Source: Streptomyces decoyicus (GTDB taxonomy: Bacteria; Actinomycetota; Actinomycetes; Streptomycetales; Streptomycetaceae). From it: 64,000 nucleotides of DNA. Within the stretch, counting starts at the first letter, position 1. Each line of letters starts with the position of its first letter. This document shows positions 16,563-25,208 of this stretch, one piece after another. Made by a program: the position numbers and the translations under genes. The stretch lies in assembly GCF_019880305.1 (NCBI RefSeq), contig NZ_CP082301.1:6634001-6698000 (forward strand). Direction: 5' to 3'. Under the pieces are notes generated by a model. That model saw only the letters and a list, made by a program, of their open reading frames with translations. It made no database searches and had not been told where the DNA came from.

Positions 16563-19004
16563 GTGCTCACTTCGCACCACAACAACGCAAAGGGCTCACC
16601 CACGGCCCTGCTCGACGATGTGACCCGCCCCGCGCCCCCCGACCCCACCGACCACGACGACCCCGCCGCCCACGACGACCCCACCGCCCACGACGACCCC
16701 GCCGATTCCCGGAGCGGCGGGCACGTCCTGGTGGTCGGCGCTCCAGGGCCGCGCCTGGAGCGCCTCACCCGGACCCTGCGCTCCACCGGCCACGAGGTGA
16801 GCCAGGCCCCGCCCGGCGAGGTCGAGCGGCGGATGGGGCAGGCGCAGCCGGACGCCATCGTCGCCCTCGACGAACAGGGCGTCCACGAGGCCCGGGACGC
16901 GCGCGGCCTCGACGTGATACGCGAGGTCCGTACCGGCCCAGCCGGCCGGGCGCTGCCGCTCCTGATGGTGACCGCCAGGCCGGAGCCCGCCGGGGTGGCG
17001 GACATGCTGCACCACGGCGCCGACGACTGCATACCCGAGGCCTCCGACCCCGTCGAGCTGTCCGCCCGTATCGCGGCCAAGCTCCGCCGGGTCCCCGTAC
17101 CGGTCGAGAACCTGCTGCGCGACCCGCGCACCGGTCTGTACTCCCACCCGCACTTCCTCGACGAACTCGACCGCGAATTACAGCGTCCCGGGGCCGCCCG
17201 GCACGGCGGCGTGCTCGCCGTGGTCGGTGTCGCCGAGATGGCCGCCCTGGAGGCCCGGCTCGGGCAGCGGGTACGCCGCGAGGTCGCCGAACGGCTGGCC
17301 GGCGTGGCGGAGCGGCTCGGCAGCTTCTGCGACCGGCTCGGCTGGGACGAGGACGGCCGTCTGCTGATGCTGCTGCCCGGCGTCGACGAGGAGACGGCCC
17401 GCCGCGGCCTGGAGAAGTTCGCCGCCACCGTGGCCGGCACCAAGTTCATCGTCGCCGACGAGAACGTCCGCCTCACCCCGGCGATCGGCTGGGTTCCGCT
17501 GACCGGATGCGCGGACGGCAACCGGGCCACCGGCCAGGCCCGGGACGCCGTGCAGGAAGCGCTCCGCCACCGGGACCTGCGCCCGGTCCGGTACGCACCG
17601 TGGATGCGCGGCACGCCGCACCGCCACCGGCGCCCGCCGTTCCGGGCCCTGATCCGGCCCGCCCTCTCGGCGCTCTCCCCGCTTCTGGTGCTGCTGCTCG
17701 GTGTCGCGGTGCCGTTCGTGCTCTACCAGCAGGCGTACGAGCTGGGCTTCGACCTCGGCTCCGGCATGTACTGGGTGGTGGTGGCCGGGCTGGTGCTGTC
17801 CGCGCTGTTGATCGTCCTGGAGTGCCTCTTCTCGCTCGACGCGGTCGCCCGGCCCGAGACGCCCGGAGCGCCGTACCCGCCGGCCAGCGCCGTCATCGCC
17901 GCGTATCTGCCCAATGAGGCCGCGACGATCGTCGAAACGGTCGAGTCGTTCCTCCGCCTCGACTACCCCGCCGAGCTGGAGATCGTGCTGGCGTACAACA
18001 CGCCGCATCCGCTGCCCGTCGAGGACACCCTCCGCCGGATCGCGGACCGCGACCCGCGGCTGGTGCTGCTGCCGGTCGCCGGCTCCACCTCCAAGGCGCA
18101 GAACGTCAACGCCGCGGTCACCCGTGTCCGCGGTGAGTTCGTCGGGATCTTCGACGCCGACCACCATCCGGCCCCGTCCTCCTTCCGGGACGCCTGGCAC
18201 TGGCTGTCCAACGGACATGACGTCGTCCAGGGCCACTGTGTGATCCGCAACGGCGACAGTTCCCGGGTCGCCAAGCTGGTGGCGGTGGAGTTCGAGGCGA
18301 TCTACGCGGTCAGCCACCCGGGCCGTACCCGGCTCTACGGCTTCGGCGTGTTCGGCGGTTCGAACGGGTTCTGGCGCACCGATCTGCTGGCCCGTACCCG
18401 TATGCACGGTTCGATGCTGACCGAGGACATCGACTCGACGCTGCGCGCGCTGGGCGAAGGCGCCCGGTTCGCCGTCGACCGCACCCTCATCTCCCGTGAG
18501 CTGGCGCCCACCACGCTGAAGGCGCTGTGGAACCAGCGTTCCCGTTGGGCGCAGGGCTGGCTCCAGGTCTCGCTCAAACATCTGTGGCGGGGCCTGCGCT
18601 CACCGGTCTTCACGGCACGTCAGAAGCTGGGCCTGTTCGTCCTGTTGGGCTGGCGGGAGGTGCAGCCGTGGCTGACGCTGCAGATCCTTCCCATCCTGCT
18701 GTACTCGGCATGGAAGGCCGGCGGGCTTCAGCGGCTCGACTGGGCGGTGCCGGTGTGTGTCCTGGCGATGCTGTTCACCATGGCGGCCGGCCCGGTGCAG
18801 GCGCTCTTCGCCTGGCGGCTGGCGGTTCCCGAACTCCGCGGCCGCGGCCCGTGGTTCTGGTCGTATCTGTTCGTCTCGACCTTCTTCTACAGCCACTTCA
18901 AGAACATGGTGGCCCGGCAGGCCCATCTGAAGGAGGCGTTGGGGGACCGGCAGTGGCGGGTCACCCCGCGGGCCGCCGTGGCGAAGGCGGTGGCCCGCCG
19001 ATGA
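16563..19004 (+). CDS. Membrane GT2 polysaccharide synthase fused to degenerate REC- and GGDEF-like domains
   Basis: 813 aa from the GTG at 16563 (GAAAGGA 9 nt upstream). Residues 30-48 hold short HDDPxA repeats. Residues about 53-176 look like a response-regulator receiver (LPLLMVTARP, HHGADDCIPE) but lack the acidic pair near the N terminus. Residues about 184-343 align with a GGDEF domain: DPRTGLYSHPHFLDELDREL at its start, and GWDED (260-264) where GGDEF is expected. It is thus probably inactive as a cyclase. Two membrane helices follow (about 367-388 and 404-424), then a family-2 glycosyltransferase with DAD (531-533), TED (620-622) and QRSRW (658-662), and three to four more helices. 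It should polymerise and extrude a beta-linked polysaccharide. An acyltransferase gene overlaps its stop, suggesting the polymer is acylated. Confidence 0.88.
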   Translation: MLTSHHNNAKGSPTALLDDVTRPAPPDPTDHDDPAAHDDPTAHDDPADSRSGGHVLVVGAPGPRLERLTRTLRSTGHEVSQAPPGEVERRMGQAQPDAIVALDEQGVHEARDARGLDVIREVRTGPAGRALPLLMVTARPEPAGVADMLHHGADDCIPEASDPVELSARIAAKLRRVPVPVENLLRDPRTGLYSHPHFLDELDRELQRPGAARHGGVLAVVGVAEMAALEARLGQRVRREVAERLAGVAERLGSFCDRLGWDEDGRLLMLLPGVDEETARRGLEKFAATVAGTKFIVADENVRLTPAIGWVPLTGCADGNRATGQARDAVQEALRHRDLRPVRYAPWMRGTPHRHRRPPFRALIRPALSALSPLLVLLLGVAVPFVLYQQAYELGFDLGSGMYWVVVAGLVLSALLIVLECLFSLDAVARPETPGAPYPPASAVIAAYLPNEAATIVETVESFLRLDYPAELEIVLAYNTPHPLPVEDTLRRIADRDPRLVLLPVAGSTSKAQNVNAAVTRVRGEFVGIFDADHHPAPSSFRDAWHWLSNGHDVVQGHCVIRNGDSSRVAKLVAVEFEAIYAVSHPGRTRLYGFGVFGGSNGFWRTDLLARTRMHGSMLTEDIDSTLRALGEGARFAVDRTLISRELAPTTLKALWNQRSRWAQGWLQVSLKHLWRGLRSPVFTARQKLGLFVLLGWREVQPWLTLQILPILLYSAWKAGGLQRLDWAVPVCVLAMLFTMAAGPVQALFAWRLAVPELRGRGPWFWSYLFVSTFFYSHFKNMVARQAHLKEALGDRQWRVTPRAAVAKAVARR

Positions 19005-20188
19005 GCAGCACGGACGCCGCGGCCGGCAGCCGGAACCATGCCGTCGCCGGATTCCGCGGGCTCGCCGCGATCAGCACCGTCGCCTTCCACGTCTGGCAGC
19101 AGTACTTCCGCTACGACGCCGGGGGCAGCCATCCGCCGGTCGACAACCCGGTCATCGGCGCCGTCCTCTCCCTCGAAGTCATCGACCTGTTCTTCGTGCT
19201 GTCCGCGTATCTGCTGACGCTGTCGTACGCACGGGCCGCCATCGACGGGCGCTCGACCCGGACGGCCCGGCACTTCCTCTTCCGGCGGGCGATCCGGATC
19301 CTCCCGCTGTACGTCCTGGCGGTACTGGTCGTCTGGGCGAGCCGCAATCCGACCTTGCCGGGCAACTGGCGGGACCTGGTCGAGCACCTCACGTTCACTC
19401 ATGTCTTCGACCAGCAGCGGATCTTCTACACCCTGGGCCCCACCTGGTCGCTGTCGCTGGAGGTGCTCTTCTACCTCGTGCTGGTGGCGCTCGGGCCGCT
19501 GGCGGTACGCGCCTGCCGTCCGCTGCGGCGGCGCCGTACCAGGGTGGCGGTGTGCGCGGCGGGGTGTCTGGTCCTGTTCGCGGCGCCGCTCGCCTGGATC
19601 GCCGTCGCCCACTACGGGTTCGGGGTGCCGCACACCGACTGGGTGGTGTACTTCGGCCCGCAGGCCCGCTTCGGCGGCTTCGCGGCGGGGATGGGGCTGG
19701 CCGTGCTGACGGCCGCCCTCGGTGACCGGGGCCGGCTCGGCCCGCGCACCGCGCTGCCGCTGGTGGCGTTCGCGCTGGCCGGCCTGTTCGCGCTCTCCCT
19801 GGACTCCGGTCCGGAGAACTTCACGTTCACCTTCTACCACCCGATCGCCTCGGCCCTGTGGGTGGTGCTGATCTTTGGCACCGTCCATGTGCGTCAACAG
19901 ACGTTCTGGCAGGGCTTTTTGACGTCCCGTTGGCTCGCCGCGGCCGGATTGATCAGCTACAGCCTCTTCATCTGGCACGAGCCGGTGATGCTCCAGCTCC
20001 ACCACGCCGGGTTGTTGCCCACCGGCCGGTCGGGCTTCCCGTTGGCGCTGCTGATCGTGTTCGTGGCGGCGGTGCCGGTGGCCACGGCGAGTTACTGGCT
20101 CATCGAATACCCGGCGAGTCTGCTGGGCCGCCTCAAGGACCACCGCGGCCGTGCGCGGGAGTTCTATCCGGAGCCGGCCACCCGCTGA
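19001..20188 (+). CDS. Acyltransferase-3 family membrane protein
   Basis: 395 aa from the ATG at 19001, which overlaps the upstream stop (ATGA), so the two genes are translationally coupled. About ten membrane helices are seen. Family motifs are FRGLAAISTVAFHVWQ (catalytic-type His), FFVLSAYLLT, RRAIRILPLY and GPTWSLSLEVLFY. Such proteins carry acetyl, succinyl or other acyl groups across the membrane onto sugars, lipids or antibiotics. Coupling to a polysaccharide synthase makes O-acylation of that polymer the likely role. The gene ends 29 bp before a convergent TetR gene, with a shared hairpin. The donor group is not deducible. Confidence 0.9.
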   Translation: MSSTDAAAGSRNHAVAGFRGLAAISTVAFHVWQQYFRYDAGGSHPPVDNPVIGAVLSLEVIDLFFVLSAYLLTLSYARAAIDGRSTRTARHFLFRRAIRILPLYVLAVLVVWASRNPTLPGNWRDLVEHLTFTHVFDQQRIFYTLGPTWSLSLEVLFYLVLVALGPLAVRACRPLRRRRTRVAVCAAGCLVLFAAPLAWIAVAHYGFGVPHTDWVVYFGPQARFGGFAAGMGLAVLTAALGDRGRLGPRTALPLVAFALAGLFALSLDSGPENFTFTFYHPIASALWVVLIFGTVHVRQQTFWQGFLTSRWLAAAGLISYSLFIWHEPVMLQLHHAGLLPTGRSGFPLALLIVFVAAVPVATASYWLIEYPASLLGRLKDHRGRAREFYPEPATR

Positions 20189-20204
20189 CCGCCTCCGCCA
20201 CCAC

Positions 20205-20247
20205 CTTCGCCGGAGATCAGCGCCGTGTGCGCGGGTCTCCGGCGAAG
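20205..20247. terminator. Bidirectional hairpin overlapping the tetR 3' end
   Basis: A perfect 12-bp inverted repeat, CTTCGCCGGAGA (20205-20216) and TCTCCGGCGAAG (20236-20247), with a 19-nt loop. The right arm encodes the last residues of the TetR protein, so the coding end doubles as half of a terminator for the convergent acyltransferase. Confidence 0.72.
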
Positions 20248-20954
20248 ATCTTGTCGAGGTGGTAGTCGAGCGTGCGGCGCACGTCTTCCAGCGTGCGGCG
20301 GCCGTGGAGCACATCGTTGCCCAGCCCCACCGCGCCGGACACCAGCAGGTCGGCCTCGCGCCACGGGTCGAGACCGGGGGCGGTCCGCCCGTCGGTCTGC
20401 GCCGCGGTGATCAGCTGCGCCACCAGGCGCTCCAGGGGCTGTTCGTCGGGCAGAAAGACCTTGGCGAGCGCCGGGTCGGTCAGGCTGCGGGCGTAGTACG
20501 CGGCGAACACCCGTAGCGCGGTGGTGCGTTGGGCATCCACCGGCAGGAACTCGTCCAGCACCGCCCGCAGCAGGGCACGGGGATCGGTGGCGTCGAACCG
20601 GATACGGGAGCGGGCGATGCGCTCGTTCTCCGCGTGCAGCATGCGCAGCGCTTCGACCAGCAGCCGGTGCTTGCTCGTGAAGTGGTACTGGACCGCGCGC
20701 AGCGAGACACCGGCCTCGGCCGCCACCTCCCGCAGGCTCGCCGCGTGCAGCCCCCGCTCGGCGGCGATCCGCCAGAGGGCCTCGGCGATCTGCCGGCGAC
20801 GGTGCGACGGGGCGCCTGCCGTCGGCTGCACGGCCGCCGGGGCGGGGGGCTGCTTGCGTCGCCGGTACGCCTTTGCCTGGCAACTCCGTGAGCAGTAGAG
20901 CGCGGGCCTGCCCCGCCCCGTGGCCGGGACGTCCGACGGGCACATCCGGCACAC
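20217..20954 (-). CDS. TetR-family regulator with N-terminal four-cysteine knuckle
   Basis: 245 aa from the GTG at 20954, next to GGAGG. Residues 2-25 carry C-x2-C-x15-C-x3-C (Cys2, Cys5, Cys21, Cys25), a small zinc-ribbon-like element that most TetR proteins lack. The TetR helix-turn-helix occupies about 53-100 (RQIAEALWRIAAERGLH, VSLRAVQYHFTSK). The C-terminal ligand and dimer domain follows. The Cys knuckle could sense redox or metals or add DNA contacts. It is convergent with the acyltransferase and divergent from a small membrane protein, and two sets of dyads sit in the shared region (20975-21084). The most likely target is that region. Confidence 0.88.
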   Translation of the reverse strand: MCRMCPSDVPATGRGRPALYCSRSCQAKAYRRRKQPPAPAAVQPTAGAPSHRRRQIAEALWRIAAERGLHAASLREVAAEAGVSLRAVQYHFTSKHRLLVEALRMLHAENERIARSRIRFDATDPRALLRAVLDEFLPVDAQRTTALRVFAAYYARSLTDPALAKVFLPDEQPLERLVAQLITAAQTDGRTAPGLDPWREADLLVSGAVGLGNDVLHGRRTLEDVRRTLDYHLDKIFAGDPRTRR

Positions 20955-20974
20955 CGACCTCCGCGCCTCTCCCT

Positions 20975-21084
20975 TTTCGTCACGCTAATTTCCCATTCCT
21001 CACCCCTGAAATTGTGTGACGAAAGTCGAATTCGGCCAGCAATGCAGCAGGGAATTGCCGCTTCCTCGATGTTACGTTCGTAAC
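20975..21084. promoter_or_regulatory. Candidate TetR operators between tetR and the small membrane protein
   Basis: Two dyads lie in the 174-bp divergent region. The first is a pair of perfect 9-bp arms, TTTCGTCAC (20975-20983) and GTGACGAAA (21016-21024), 32 nt apart. The second is the 14-bp palindrome GTTACGTTCGTAAC (21071-21084), with an overlapping ACGTTCGTAACGT. Size and position fit operators of the adjacent TetR protein. Confidence 0.55.
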
Positions 21085-21128
21085 GTCCCGAGAGGGCGCA
21101 TGGAATTTTTGAGACGACTGGGGGACTC

Positions 21129-21350
21129 ATGAAGTACGACATCCTGCAGATCATCGGCGCCGCCCTGATGGTGGGTTTCGCGCAGGGGGCGATCCGGTTA
21201 CTCATCGACCACGACAGCACCGGCCTCCTGGGTTGGCTGGGCGGTGGCTTCGCGCTCACGCTGGCCGCGCACGGAGCGCTGGTCGCCGTGGGCGTCCTGC
21301 TGACGGGCTGGTCCCACACCCGGGCGAAGGCGCTCGGCCGGCGGGGCTGA
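21129..21350 (+). CDS. Small two-helix membrane protein
   Basis: 73 aa. The ATG at 21129 is preceded by GGGGGA. There are two hydrophobic helices, at about 5-25 (ILQIIGAALMVGFAQGAI) and 36-60 (GLLGWLGGGFALTLAAHGAL), and a basic C terminus (RAKALGRRG). No family is recognised with certainty. It is divergent from the Cys-knuckle TetR gene and may be its regulated target. Confidence 0.72.
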   Translation: MKYDILQIIGAALMVGFAQGAIRLLIDHDSTGLLGWLGGGFALTLAAHGALVAVGVLLTGWSHTRAKALGRRG

Positions 21351-21432
21351 CCCGTCCGCCGTGTCCAGGAGGAGCAGGCGGCCGGGCCTCAAGCAGCTGC
21401 CGGCCCGCCGATGACGGCGGGCAACTACCGCC

Positions 21433-22242
21433 TCAGAAGGCGGAGTTGGCGAACCAGCGGCTCAGCAGCTCCTCGTCCCCGTGGCTCTCGAATGCCTCCG
21501 AGCCGCGGTCGAGGCGTCCGTACAGGAGCAGCAGCAGATCCGCCGCCGCTCCGCTGACGGTGGCGTCCGCGGTGGCGGTGTCCGCCGTGTCCACGGGCCG
21601 CCGCTCGGCCCGGAAGCCGTCCGGCCGCAGCCGGACCAGCCAGTCGCCGTGCGCCGCCGGGGTGTCGGTGCACCGGAAGCGCAGGGTCTCGCCGTCGCCG
21701 CGCAGGTGCGCCACCTTGGGGGCGAAGGGCGTGGCGAACGGCAGATTGACCAGGAACTCGGCCACGCCGTCTGCCGCCAGATCACGGTCGATCACCGGCC
21801 GGATGCCGACGGCGGATTCCGCGTCGGTGCGATGCACCAGCGTCTCGAACAGCATCCGCCGTACCCAGAACCTGGCATGGTGATCCGCGCCCCACGCCCA
21901 CATCGGGGCATCCGGGTCGGTGACCGCACACGCTGCGGCCGCCTCGGCCGCGCTCTCGGTCAGCCAGCTGCCGTAGCCGCCCTCGTCCGCCGGCAGCCGC
22001 AGCTCCACCTCACGGCTGCGCGGCGGTTCCTGGACGCGCTGCCGCAGCAGCACGGAGAACCAGCGCTGCACGCTCCCGGTGTGCCGGACCAGGTCGAGGA
22101 GCGTCCAGCCGGGGCAGCCGGGCACCGGGGCCGACAGGTCCGCGCCCTCCAGGGCCGCCACGAACCGGGCGGTCTCGCTCGCGACCGCGTCGAGGTGCAC
22201 TGCGGGGCCGACGGTCCGGCCCGAGTCATCCGAGGTGTTCAT
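21433..22242 (-). CDS. Maleylpyruvate isomerase-family mycothiol-dependent protein
   Basis: 269 aa. The N-terminal half is a DinB-like four-helix bundle of the mycothiol-dependent maleylpyruvate isomerase type: ETARFVAALEGADLSAPVPG, then CPGWTLLDLVRHTGSVQRW with a metal-ligand-type His, and later a FETLVHRTDAE block with a second Glu/His set. The C-terminal domain (from about 170) is the usual small domain of this family. Such enzymes use mycothiol, the actinobacterial thiol, with a divalent metal; most have unknown substrates. The ATG is at 22242. The gene stands alone, convergent with the small membrane protein. Confidence 0.87.
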   Translation of the reverse strand: MNTSDDSGRTVGPAVHLDAVASETARFVAALEGADLSAPVPGCPGWTLLDLVRHTGSVQRWFSVLLRQRVQEPPRSREVELRLPADEGGYGSWLTESAAEAAAACAVTDPDAPMWAWGADHHARFWVRRMLFETLVHRTDAESAVGIRPVIDRDLAADGVAEFLVNLPFATPFAPKVAHLRGDGETLRFRCTDTPAAHGDWLVRLRPDGFRAERRPVDTADTATADATVSGAAADLLLLLYGRLDRGSEAFESHGDEELLSRWFANSAF

Positions 22243-22332
22243 GGTGCGGTGCTTCCCGATCGTCCGGGCCCGGCGACCTCACCGGCCGGGCCTGTGCGCG
22301 CAGCCTGTCACAGCGCCTTCCCGCGCGGCGCG

Positions 22333-24300
22333 TCAGCCCACGTGGACCCGCGGGCGCCGGGCCGGGTCGGGCTCCGCGCGGCGGAGGACCTCCCGGGCGA
22401 CCGGAGCGACCTCGCCGTCGCCGAAGACCAGGAAGCGCAGCAGATGGCTGAACGGATGACCCTCGGTCCAGTTGAAGTAGGCGTGCGGCACCTCGCCGGT
22501 GTGCTCGCGCAGCTGCATCAGGACGGCGGCAATGGTGTTCGCCACGCCGGCCCCCTCCACCCGCAGGATCTGCGCCCCGTACCGCTCCTCGCCCCGGACG
22601 TGCAGATCCGTGGTGAAGTCCGAGGAGTCCCTGACGGTCACCTCGAGGAACAGCACCGGCCGGCCGTCGGGTATATGGGTCTCCTCGCGCTGGCTGTACT
22701 CCTTCTCCCGGTACTCCTCCGCGTCCCGCTCGTCGGGCTCGTTGGCGATCACCCGCAGTGGCCCGGCCGCCATCGCGGCGCCGATCAGCCGCTCGGCCGT
22801 CTCGTCGAAGCCGACCTGTACGGCGCGCAGTTCGAAGGACCGGTGGACACGTGAGGCGAACGAGGTCAGCAGGATGCCGAGGATGAACAGCAGCGCGATC
22901 TTCAGGCCGTCCGGCCGCTCGATGACATTGGTGACCAGGGTGTAGCCGAAGACGAGTGTGATGGCGCCGAAGCCGACGGTGGCCGCCCGCAGCCGCCGGT
23001 GGCGGGCGGCGACGGTGGAGGCGAAGGACGCCGAGAGCATCAGCACCAGCACACCGGTCGCATACGCACCGCTCTGCTCGTCGACGCTGGCGTTGAAGAA
23101 GAAGGTGATGCCGAAGGCGGTGGCCAGGAAGATCAGCACCAGCGGACGCACCGCACGGGCCCACTCCGGAGCCATGCCGTAGCGCGGCAGATAACGCGGT
23201 ACGAGATTGAGCAGTCCCGCCATCGCCGAGGCGCCGGCGAACCAGAGGATGGCGATGGTGGAGAGGTCGTAGACGGTGCCGAAGGCCTCGCCCAGGTACT
23301 GGTGCGCGAGATAGGCCAGCGCACGCCCGTTGGCCGAACCGCCGGTCTCGAACTCCTTCTGCGGGATGAGCAGCGTGGTGGCCAGGCTCGACAGCAGCAG
23401 GAAGCCGCTCATGACCAGGGCCGCGGTGGTCAGCAGCCGGCGGGTGCCCCGGATCCGGCCGGCCGGGCGCGCCTCGGTGTCGGTGGCGGCGCCCCGTACC
23501 TGCGGCATGACCGCCACGCCCGTCTCGAAGCCGGACATGCCCAGCGCCAGCTTGGGGAAGACCAGCAGCGCCACACCGACGATCGCCACCGGCGAGGAGT
23601 GCTCGGCGGTCATCGCGCTCCACCAGTTGCCGACCACCACGGGATGCGCGAGCACGTTCCAGGCCGCGGTGGCCAGGACCACGACGTTCAGCGCCAGATA
23701 GGTCCCGACGAGTCCGACGGCGATGCCGATCGCCTCACGGAAGCCCTTGAGGAACACCGCACCCAGGGCGGCCAGCAGCACCAGGGTGATCCACAGGTTC
23801 GCGCCGTGCAGCAGGGGAGGGGCGAACGGGTTCTCCACGACATGCGCCGAGGCGTCGGCGGCCGACAGCGTCATGGTGATGATGAAGTCCGTCGCGGCGA
23901 ACCCCAGCAGCACCAGGACCAGCAGCTTCCCCGCCCACCACGGCAGCAGCCGCTCCAGCATGGCGATCGAACCCTCGCCGTTCGGGCTCTCCTTGGCGAC
24001 CCTGCGGTACACGGGCAGCGCACCGAGCAGGGTCAGCGCGATGAGTACGAGCGTGGCGAACGGCGAGAGCAGCCCCGCCGCCAGGACGGCGATGCCCGGT
24101 TGGTAGCCCAGCGTGGAGAAGTAGTCGACGCCCGTGAGGCACATGACGCGCCACCAGGAGTGGCCCTTGTGCTCGGCCGGCGGGGTGCCGTGCGGCCCCG
24201 GGTGGCGGGCGGCCTGGCTGCTCAGTCCGTCCAGGAGCCAGGCGCGCCACCGTCGGGAGGCGGGGGTGGGGGGCGTGGGGTCCGCCTGGACAGTGGTCAT
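22333..24300 (-). CDS. APC-superfamily permease with large C-terminal cytoplasmic domain
   Basis: 655 aa. Residues about 50-485 contain 12 membrane helices with APC features, including GVDYFSTLGYQPGIAVLAAG, SPNGEGSIAMLERLLPWW and GMSGFETGVAVMPQVRG. The C-terminal 165 residues are soluble (RSFELRAVQVGFDETAERL, FLEVTVRDSSDF, LREHTGEVPHAYFNW). Streptomyces proteins of this type are usually annotated as amino-acid transporters. A permease plus a cytoplasmic tail is also the layout of the potassium importer KimA, so K+ is an alternative substrate. The ATG is at 24300. On the minus strand a CATACT -10-like hexamer lies about 50 nt upstream. No c-di-AMP riboswitch was recognised in the leader. Confidence 0.82.
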   Translation of the reverse strand: MTTVQADPTPPTPASRRWRAWLLDGLSSQAARHPGPHGTPPAEHKGHSWWRVMCLTGVDYFSTLGYQPGIAVLAAGLLSPFATLVLIALTLLGALPVYRRVAKESPNGEGSIAMLERLLPWWAGKLLVLVLLGFAATDFIITMTLSAADASAHVVENPFAPPLLHGANLWITLVLLAALGAVFLKGFREAIGIAVGLVGTYLALNVVVLATAAWNVLAHPVVVGNWWSAMTAEHSSPVAIVGVALLVFPKLALGMSGFETGVAVMPQVRGAATDTEARPAGRIRGTRRLLTTAALVMSGFLLLSSLATTLLIPQKEFETGGSANGRALAYLAHQYLGEAFGTVYDLSTIAILWFAGASAMAGLLNLVPRYLPRYGMAPEWARAVRPLVLIFLATAFGITFFFNASVDEQSGAYATGVLVLMLSASFASTVAARHRRLRAATVGFGAITLVFGYTLVTNVIERPDGLKIALLFILGILLTSFASRVHRSFELRAVQVGFDETAERLIGAAMAAGPLRVIANEPDERDAEEYREKEYSQREETHIPDGRPVLFLEVTVRDSSDFTTDLHVRGEERYGAQILRVEGAGVANTIAAVLMQLREHTGEVPHAYFNWTEGHPFSHLLRFLVFGDGEVAPVAREVLRRAEPDPARRPRVHVG

Positions 24301-24585
24301 GCGGGGGCGTCCTGCCGATCATCGGTCGTCGTTCGGGCAACGAGGAGCGAGTATGCATCACCCGGTCAGCGGCGCCTCGTCGCACCCCGCGCGGGGCGAC
24401 ATCGGCAACATTGCCCGCCGTAAAGGCCGCGTCAGAAATCGTCCGCCGCCCGTGCGTACGGCGTTGAAGGACAGCGCGGCAGAGCTCCCGCACCGCCTCC
24501 GGCGCGGAGTCTGGCGGCATGGGTCCACCGCGGGTCCACGGGACCGACCGGTCCGCCGCAGGGGCCGCAGCAGGAGGTGTTCCCC

Positions 24586-25059
24586 GTGGTCACCCTTCAC
24601 CGTCCGGCGCCTCCGCACCGCCCGTACCTCCCCTGCACCCCCCCACATCCCCCGTACCCCGCCGTTCCCGCGGGTGACGCCGCACCGCACCCACCCGGCC
24701 CCGCGGGTGCCGCCGACCGCACCCTCGCCCGGGACCTCGCCCTGCCGCTCGGCGCCGTGGGGGCGACGCTGCTGGTGACCGCCCTGATGCTGACCGGTGG
24801 GACCGCCCATGCCCCGGTCGCGCCGGCGGTGTTCGCCCTGCTGACGGTGGCCGTGTCCCTGCTCGCCCGCCCGGTGCTGATGCCCGCCGTGGTCCTGGTG
24901 TCCTGGATGTTCTACGACGGCTTCGTGGTCAACCAGCCTTCCGGCCTTGCGTTCCACCCGCAGGACCGGACGGGCCTGCTCGTCGTGCTGCCGGCCGGTG
25001 TGGCGGGCGCGGGCTGCGCCGCCGCCGTACGGGCCGTCCGACGGCACCCGGCCCGCTGA
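24586..25059 (+). CDS. Membrane protein with Pro-rich N terminus, function unknown
   Basis: 157 aa from the GTG at 24586, 8 nt after AGGAGG (24572-24577); an in-frame GTG at 24577 overlaps that site. Residues 1-45 are Pro/His-rich. Three helices follow at about 50-70 (LALPLGAVGATLLVTALML), 75-110 and 125-150, with WMFYDGFVVNQPSGL between the last two. The helix pattern recalls the DUF4118 membrane module of sensor kinases, but no kinase part is present. It is divergent from the APC permease. Confidence 0.68.
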   Translation: MVTLHRPAPPHRPYLPCTPPHPPYPAVPAGDAAPHPPGPAGAADRTLARDLALPLGAVGATLLVTALMLTGGTAHAPVAPAVFALLTVAVSLLARPVLMPAVVLVSWMFYDGFVVNQPSGLAFHPQDRTGLLVVLPAGVAGAGCAAAVRAVRRHPAR

Positions 25060-25060
25060 C

Positions 25061-25208
25061 CGGGCCCGCCGGCTCAGGCTGCCACGGGGCGGCTCGCGGC
25101 GCTCATGACCGGGGCCCGCCGGCTCAGGCTGCCACGGGGCGGCTCGCGGCGCTCATGACCGGGGCCCGCCGGTTCAGGCCGCCACCGGTCGGACCGCGGC
25201 ACTCAGCA
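25061..25208. repeat. Three tandem 50-bp repeats abutting the DoxX-like 3' end
   Basis: Copies start at 25061, 25111 and 25161. The first two are nearly identical; the third diverges and merges into the DoxX-like gene. On the minus strand each unit can be read as a short tail, (M/L)SAA(S/V)RPVAA followed by a stop. The array therefore looks like tandem duplication of the gene's own 3' end. Confidence 0.88.

Noticed and set aside
24301..24585. Possible c-di-AMP (ydaO) riboswitch before the APC permease
   Set aside because: Neither conserved ydaO block was recognised; only a -10-like CATACT is seen.
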